Origin: Chloroflexota bacterium
GTDB lineage: Bacteria; Chloroflexota; Anaerolineae; Anaerolineales; Villigracilaceae
DNA length: 8,806 nucleotides
Reading direction: 5' to 3'
Assembly (NCBI GenBank): GCA_021823555.1
Contig: JAKANW010000079.1
Span: 1 to 8,806, forward strand
This document shows, in pieces, positions 5,501-8,806 of this stretch. The position numbers and the translations under genes were made by a program. Numbering within the stretch: position 1 is the stretch's first letter; each line of letters opens with the position of its first letter. Under the pieces are notes generated by a model. It saw nothing but the letters and a program-made list of their open reading frames with translations, did no database searches and was not told the origin of the DNA.

Positions 5501-8498
5501 CCACTTCCAGTTCGTTGCTTTCCGGGTCATAGAGATAGAGGCCGCCGACTGAAGTGTGAACCAAGCGGGCCGCTCGCTCGACAATGATATTTAACAACTG
5601 CTTGACATCCTGATACGAACTCAGGTCGCGTGTAGTTTCATACAGGGCGGCAAACTGATCGGCTCGCTCCTGGCTTTCCTTGAATAGGCGGGTGCTGTAG
5701 ACAGCTCCGGCTGCGGCACTGGCCAGCATGGAAATCAGGCGCGTATCAGCCTCGGTATACTGGCGGTCCCTGGGTATACTCCCATCAGACAGTTCGTGAA
5801 CGACCAGGACGCCGATCAAATCCCCACCATAGAGCATGGGGACGCCCAGCACAGCATTGAATGGTATATCTTTATAGACGGTTGCCCGCCCGGCCCAGCG
5901 ACTGTAATCATTGATGATAAGCGGTTGGCGGGTTCGAGCTACATGACCGGAAAGCCCTTCGCCCACCTTTAAACGTGTACCCAATTTTACAGCCGCGTCA
6001 GACGAGGCCGCGACGACCAGTTCGTCCCGTGCGCTGTCGAACAGGTAAATCGCGCCTCCATTCGTGCGCAGCAGAGTGGCGGCGCGCTCCGCAATCAATT
6101 TCAGTAACACACTCAGGTCTGTGACGTTAACCAGGTCGCGCGTAATTTCATACAGGGCCGAAAATTCAGTGACACGCACCTGGCTGTCGCTGAACAGGCG
6201 GGCATTTTCAATCGCCACCGCAGACTGGGCAGCCAGGGTCGCCACCAACCTTTCATCATCCTCGTCAAACGCGTCGGGCAATTCGCTTTCCACAGCAATC
6301 GAACCGATGACCTGATCCCCGATCTTCATGGGAACGTATAATCCCGACTGCAAGCCGGGATATGTATCCGCGTATCTCGGGTCATTCTGGACCGACCCAC
6401 TGCGTACCGTTTCACCGGTCTGGATCACCCAGCCACTTAACCCCTGACCCGGGCGAGAAATGAGTTGATTGAGCCTGGCAGTTTCTGTTTTTCTTTCCTT
6501 TCTCCCTATACCCGGCATATTAAAGGCAAGTAATTCCAGGATACCGGATTCCCGGCGGTACTGGCGGATCGCAACGTGGTGCCAGTCCAGTTTTTTCTCC
6601 ATGACTTCGATGATCTTCCGCGCGATCTCATGAGGTTCAAGCGTTAGGCCCATGGAAAGGCTGTTTTCGTACAACACATCCAGTTCAGAGGCGCGGCGTC
6701 GTAAGGCATCTGCAGCGCGCTTTTCCTGTGTAACATCCGCCAGTGAACCTTCGTAATACAGAACATCGCCTCGCGGGCCATGCACCAGCCGGGTATTATT
6801 TCGCCCAATGATCACGCGCCCATCCTTACGCCGGAAGACGCTTTCTACATTGTGTAACTCACCCGTTTTAAGCAGCAAACGCCTCATCCGTGCTGCATCT
6901 TTGACGGACGAATACAAACTGACCACATTTACCGATAACAATTCCTCTTCCGAATCGTATCCCAGCATCTTCACCAGGGCAGGATTAGCCGCGGTGATCG
7001 CTCCATCCAGCCCCAGGCGATAGATGCCATCCACCGCGTTCTCAAAGAGCGCACGATATTTATGTTCCGATTCCTGCAATGCTTCTTCAGCCTGTTTGCG
7101 AACGCCGATATCCTTGACGATCCCCATAAGATACTCAAGTTTTCCTTCCGCGTTTCGCACCGGGCTGGAGGTCAGTTCCACCCAGGCAAGACTGCCATCC
7201 TTGCGGACATATCGCTTCTCGATTGTGTAAGTTTGGATCCTGCCTTTGAGGAGATCCCGCAGCCCGGCCAAATCCTTTTCCAGGTCTTCAGGAAAAGTGA
7301 TCTCCTGGAAGGTCTTCCCCAGCAATTCCTGGCGGGAATAACCGGTAATTTCACAAAGCTTCTGATTTACGCTCAGAAATTTTCCGGTTATGTCGCATTG
7401 TGAAACACCCACTGCCGCCTGCTCAAAAGCGGCGCGGTACCGTTCCTCGCTCTCGATCAACGATTGTTCCACCCGTTTGAATTCGGTGATATTGGTCAGG
7501 GTGCCCTCGTAATACAACACCTTGCCGTTTTCATCCTGAATGGCGCGCGAATTATCCAGCACGATCACTTCACGGCCATCTTTGCCCCGCAAGACCACTT
7601 CCATGTTCCGCAACTCACCCTCATTTTTCAACGCCCGTTTTGCACTCTGGCGATCTTTGGAACGCGTACACAGATCACGCCTGATGTTGAGCTGCAATAA
7701 TTCTTCCTGCGAGTCATATCCCAACATGTGCACCAAGGCCGGGTTGGCGGCCAGCAGCCTGCCCTGCGGGGTGGAACGATAGATCCCATCCAGAGCATTT
7801 TCAAACAAGCCGCGGTGTTCCGCCTCGGATTGCTTCAGGATCTTTTCCGCCTCGCTGCGATCGGTAATATCATTGATAATGGAAAAAAGCAGGGTGCGCC
7901 CCTCGTATGGAATGGGCGCCGAGTACACTTCCACATCGCGGATTTCCCCGTTCGCCAGGCGATGAGGAAAAACGAAATAACTATGACGCCTCTTTAGCAC
8001 ATTTTGCATGTGCTGGGTGATTTTCGTCCTGTCAAGCTTATTGATCTTATAAATGGTCAGGCGTTTGAATTGGACGGTTGTATACCCGTAAAAAGCCTCG
8101 GCTGACTGATTGGCCTTAATGATCTTCCCATTTTCAGGATCAATCAACAGCATGACCGCACTGTGATTGTCGAACATGGACTGCAACAGGGCTTGCTGGT
8201 TGATATTTTCGGACGGCTGCTGCCTGCGCGCAGCAATCCAAGCCGCCTCCGGCCTGGGCTTTTCCCGCTTAACTACACGATGTTCCGCCGCTGTAGACTT
8301 TTTGGGCAGGAGTAATCTTCTCTCTTTTTTTACCTGATGCTTTATAGTCTTCGGCATTATCGTTCTACTCAACGAAGAAACGCGCGGAAGATGATTATAC
8401 AACTTTCCTTTGGGAGGGCGCTCGACTTTTGTCAGTTTGTAAAGATATTGCAATACCCGGCGAATCTGTTTTCTCATGTAAAATAAACCATAGCACAC
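2517..8498 (-). CDS. Giant multi-PAS/multi-GAF sensor with C-terminal HD-GYP phosphodiesterase
   Basis: A 1993-residue soluble signalling protein (numbered from GTG 8498) with no membrane segment. Order: basic tail (1-98); PAS1 ~100-215, PAS2 ~226-345, PAS3 ~350-470, PAS4 ~478-597; GAF1 ~620-768, GAF2 ~777-940, GAF3 ~946-1105, GAF4 ~1128-1277, GAF5 ~1303-1447, GAF6 ~1472-1620, GAF7 ~1646-1789; HD-GYP ~1800-1990. Most GAFs end in an 'AIENARLF'-like helix leading into the next, typical of signalling linkers. The HD-GYP site looks intact: E1820 and H1824 (ETEGH), H1855-D1856 (LLHDIGK), H1885 (HQHP), H1909-H1910, GYP 1917-1919 and D1938 (VDVYDAL). This family hydrolyses cyclic di-GMP to pGpG or GMP, so the protein probably couples many cues to c-di-GMP breakdown. 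No GGDEF, receiver or kinase domain is present. The start is uncertain: GTG 8498 has GGAGG 9 bases upstream (8512-8508); ATG 8477 and ATG 8357 lack good sites, but 8357 has a TATAAT at 8399-8394. PAS1 begins well after all three. The ligands of the PAS and GAF domains cannot be read from the sequence. Confidence 0.95.
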   Translation of the reverse strand: MCYGLFYMRKQIRRVLQYLYKLTKVERPPKGKLYNHLPRVSSLSRTIMPKTIKHQVKKERRLLLPKKSTAAEHRVVKREKPRPEAAWIAARRQQPSENINQQALLQSMFDNHSAVMLLIDPENGKIIKANQSAEAFYGYTTVQFKRLTIYKINKLDRTKITQHMQNVLKRRHSYFVFPHRLANGEIRDVEVYSAPIPYEGRTLLFSIINDITDRSEAEKILKQSEAEHRGLFENALDGIYRSTPQGRLLAANPALVHMLGYDSQEELLQLNIRRDLCTRSKDRQSAKRALKNEGELRNMEVVLRGKDGREVIVLDNSRAIQDENGKVLYYEGTLTNITEFKRVEQSLIESEERYRAAFEQAAVGVSQCDITGKFLSVNQKLCEITGYSRQELLGKTFQEITFPEDLEKDLAGLRDLLKGRIQTYTIEKRYVRKDGSLAWVELTSSPVRNAEGKLEYLMGIVKDIGVRKQAEEALQESEHKYRALFENAVDGIYRLGLDGAITAANPALVKMLGYDSEEELLSVNVVSLYSSVKDAARMRRLLLKTGELHNVESVFRRKDGRVIIGRNNTRLVHGPRGDVLYYEGSLADVTQEKRAADALRRRASELDVLYENSLSMGLTLEPHEIARKIIEVMEKKLDWHHVAIRQYRRESGILELLAFNMPGIGRKERKTETARLNQLISRPGQGLSGWVIQTGETVRSGSVQNDPRYADTYPGLQSGLYVPMKIGDQVIGSIAVESELPDAFDEDDERLVATLAAQSAVAIENARLFSDSQVRVTEFSALYEITRDLVNVTDLSVLLKLIAERAATLLRTNGGAIYLFDSARDELVVAASSDAAVKLGTRLKVGEGLSGHVARTRQPLIINDYSRWAGRATVYKDIPFNAVLGVPMLYGGDLIGVLVVHELSDGSIPRDRQYTEADTRLISMLASAAAGAVYSTRLFKESQERADQFAALYETTRDLSSYQDVKQLLNIIVERAARLVHTSVGGLYLYDPESNELEVAINFGLPAKAGIRFAMGEGAAGRVAQARQPMIVDDYQNWEGRSPKYDGIPVRAVLQVPMIYSGELIGILTADEVGDSERKFTEADMRLFSLFASAAAGAVYSARLFEQTSRRAEEFKALAQAGESLTSTLELQPLLENVLEAAQRAIPAGEKGTVLLWDESSQALRIRAQRGYHDPRLLELPFNSRRGYSGRAFREKLSILIEDARQEYQVPFDDDIQEVNGVQSGIVSPLVVKGEAIGVIALDNSTRKRAFIQADLNLLEAFAQEAAAAIENARLYEEIRHRVQEMSAVGQVSAALRSASTRIQMMPVILDKLLDILPADGAVIGLIQPPNGDIFLELGRGSTSNVTGYLIPAGGGISTNVIATRQPYVTSNVQENDYLFSPELLKNVRAAAAVPLIAQEHVIGVLWATRDLTREGLLPSAFSEDDLRVLAAIGDITANAIHRASLHEQTILHAEQLKKISQLGRLLAETADLDTLYKQLVESLYDLMSDVCGVFLSLYDPSRQLITCVSGNFDRVFLDTEHLQSVPFSPTGEDIHSKVIVTRQPVLVDQLAPPDLAKRLSKSSDPARSALYTPLLTDGKVIGLIEIQSHKFSRFQASDLELFTLVANTAAVEIQNARLIAQFERHVQRLTTLHAIDTAISSSTDLRLSLRVALEHAIRLLGVDAASVLLLNPITLNLDFLAGNGFQTAKIGRAPVRLGEGLAGKAALQRSLVQSSDPEEIADSFSPRHFAEMEKFEAYVAAPLISKGKVSGVLELFSRLPVQVGGEWTDFLNILTDQAALAVDNARLFDGLERANIELTMAYDATIEGWSRALDLRDRETEGHTQRVTDLTISLAESMGIPQHQIPHIRRGSLLHDIGKMGVPDDILRKPGPLTEEEWKIMHQHPRLAYEMLSPVVYLRQALEIPYYHHEKWDGSGYPQRLKGEQIPLTARIFAIVDVYDALTSDRPYRSAWSKEKVLDYIRQQSGRHFDPRVAEAFMHLMGQELLDASEGE
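8394..8399 (-). promoter_or_regulatory. Candidate -10 box for the HD-GYP gene
   Basis: On the minus strand TATAAT is a perfect sigma-70 type -10 hexamer, 36 bases before the ATG at 8357. No matching -35 is seen at 16-19 bases. It would be the promoter only if translation starts at 8357; otherwise it is a chance match within the coding region. Confidence 0.25.
8479..8484 (+). promoter_or_regulatory. Candidate -10 box for the enoyl-CoA hydratase gene
   Basis: TAAAAT matches the -10 consensus at five of six positions. It ends 28 bases before the ATG at 8513 and 16 bases before the ribosome binding site. No good -35 is visible, so support is weak. Confidence 0.25.
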
Positions 8499-8500
8499 TC

Positions 8501-8506
8501 AAGGAG
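8501..8506 (+). promoter_or_regulatory. Ribosome binding site of the enoyl-CoA hydratase gene
   Basis: AAGGAG stands 6 bases before the ATG at 8513. Its tail and the following bases form the palindrome ggagacctcc (8503-8512), so the other strand also shows a GGAGG that could serve the divergent GTG start at 8498. Confidence 0.75.
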
Positions 8507-8512
8507 ACCTCC

Positions 8513-8806
8513 ATGACCTATACCAGCATCCTGACCGAAACCCGCGGACGCGTGGGGCTGATCACGCTCAACCGGCCACAGGCGATGAACGCCCTTAACC
8601 ATGCCCTCATGACCGAACTCATGGAGGCGCTGGAAAAGTTCGACGCAGACGAGCAGGTCAATGTGATGGTGATCGCCGGCAGCCAGAAAGCTTTCGCGGC
8701 CGGAGCCGACATCAAAGAGATGGCCGATAAGACCGCCCAGGAAATGACGGGCACCGACCCGGTGGCAGTGTTCGGGCGCATCCGCACCATCCGCAAGCCG
8801 GTCGTT
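8513..8806 (+). CDS. Enoyl-CoA hydratase/isomerase family protein (5' part; runs off the right edge)
   Basis: The first 98 codons of a crotonase-superfamily protein, which in full usually has about 260 residues. Visible hallmarks are the N-terminal strand RGRVGLITLNRPQAMNALN (11-29), where NRP and NAL are conserved, then VMVIAGSQKAFAAGADIKEM (51-70), whose AGAD segment forms the acyl-CoA site and first oxyanion-hole loop. The ATG has a good AAGGAG site 6 bases upstream. The family adds water to trans-2-enoyl-CoA in fatty acid beta-oxidation, or catalyses related hydration, isomerisation or cleavage of acyl-CoA thioesters. The catalytic glutamates that would separate a true hydratase (FadB/EchA/PaaF type) from other crotonases lie beyond the edge, so the exact reaction is open. 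It is divergent from the HD-GYP gene. The protein is presumably cytoplasmic, with no signal peptide. Confidence 0.93.
   Translation, partial: MTYTSILTETRGRVGLITLNRPQAMNALNHALMTELMEALEKFDADEQVNVMVIAGSQKAFAAGADIKEMADKTAQEMTGTDPVAVFGRIRTIRKPVV

Noticed and set aside
4980..5552. 190-codon plus-strand open frame within the HD-GYP gene
   Set aside because: It is antisense to the well-supported GAF3-GAF4 coding region, has no recognisable domain, and is explained by codon composition of the real gene.
8518..8796. Minus-strand open frame of 92 codons at the right edge
   Set aside because: It is antisense to the crotonase, whose plus-strand frame carries the NRP and AGAD motifs and a good ribosome site.

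Overview
The window looks like a piece of chromosome from a moderately GC-rich bacterium, most likely a member of the Chloroflexota (Anaerolineae-like). The support is circumstantial: a very large soluble multi-PAS/multi-GAF HD-GYP protein, a glutaredoxin-thioredoxin reductase fusion, and an intergenic palindromic element with the 'gcgaagcaatctcc' core that I associate with genomes of that group. No phage, plasmid, CRISPR or RNA gene is visible.

Layout, left to right. (1) Positions 1-956, plus strand: the 3' part of a radical SAM protein of the B12-binding/DUF4070 type, cut by the left edge just inside its iron-sulfur cysteine motif. (2) A 45-base convergent gap. (3) Positions 1002-2234, minus strand: a 410-residue fusion of an N-terminal glutaredoxin-like domain (CPDC) to a thioredoxin reductase (CATC). 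(4) Positions 2235-2516, intergenic: the reductase leader with a short palindrome, then a 147-bp highly structured element (12-bp outer arms, a perfect 38-bp palindrome and two side hairpins). (5) Positions 2517-8498, minus strand: one 1993-codon reading frame for a cytoplasmic signalling protein with four PAS domains, seven GAF domains and a C-terminal HD-GYP cyclic-di-GMP phosphodiesterase. It fills about two thirds of the window. (6) A compact divergent start region. (7) Positions 8513-8806, plus strand: the first 98 codons of an enoyl-CoA hydratase/isomerase, cut by the right edge.

Nothing shows that these genes form one pathway. The reductase and the HD-GYP gene point the same way, but 282 bases with a strong palindromic element separate them, so they need not be one operon. 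The crotonase gene and the HD-GYP gene are divergent and share a very short control region. The most notable items are the size and internally duplicated architecture of the HD-GYP sensor, the one-chain disulfide relay whose NADPH-binding motif is weakened, and the palindromic repeat. I do not see a convincing new multi-gene system.
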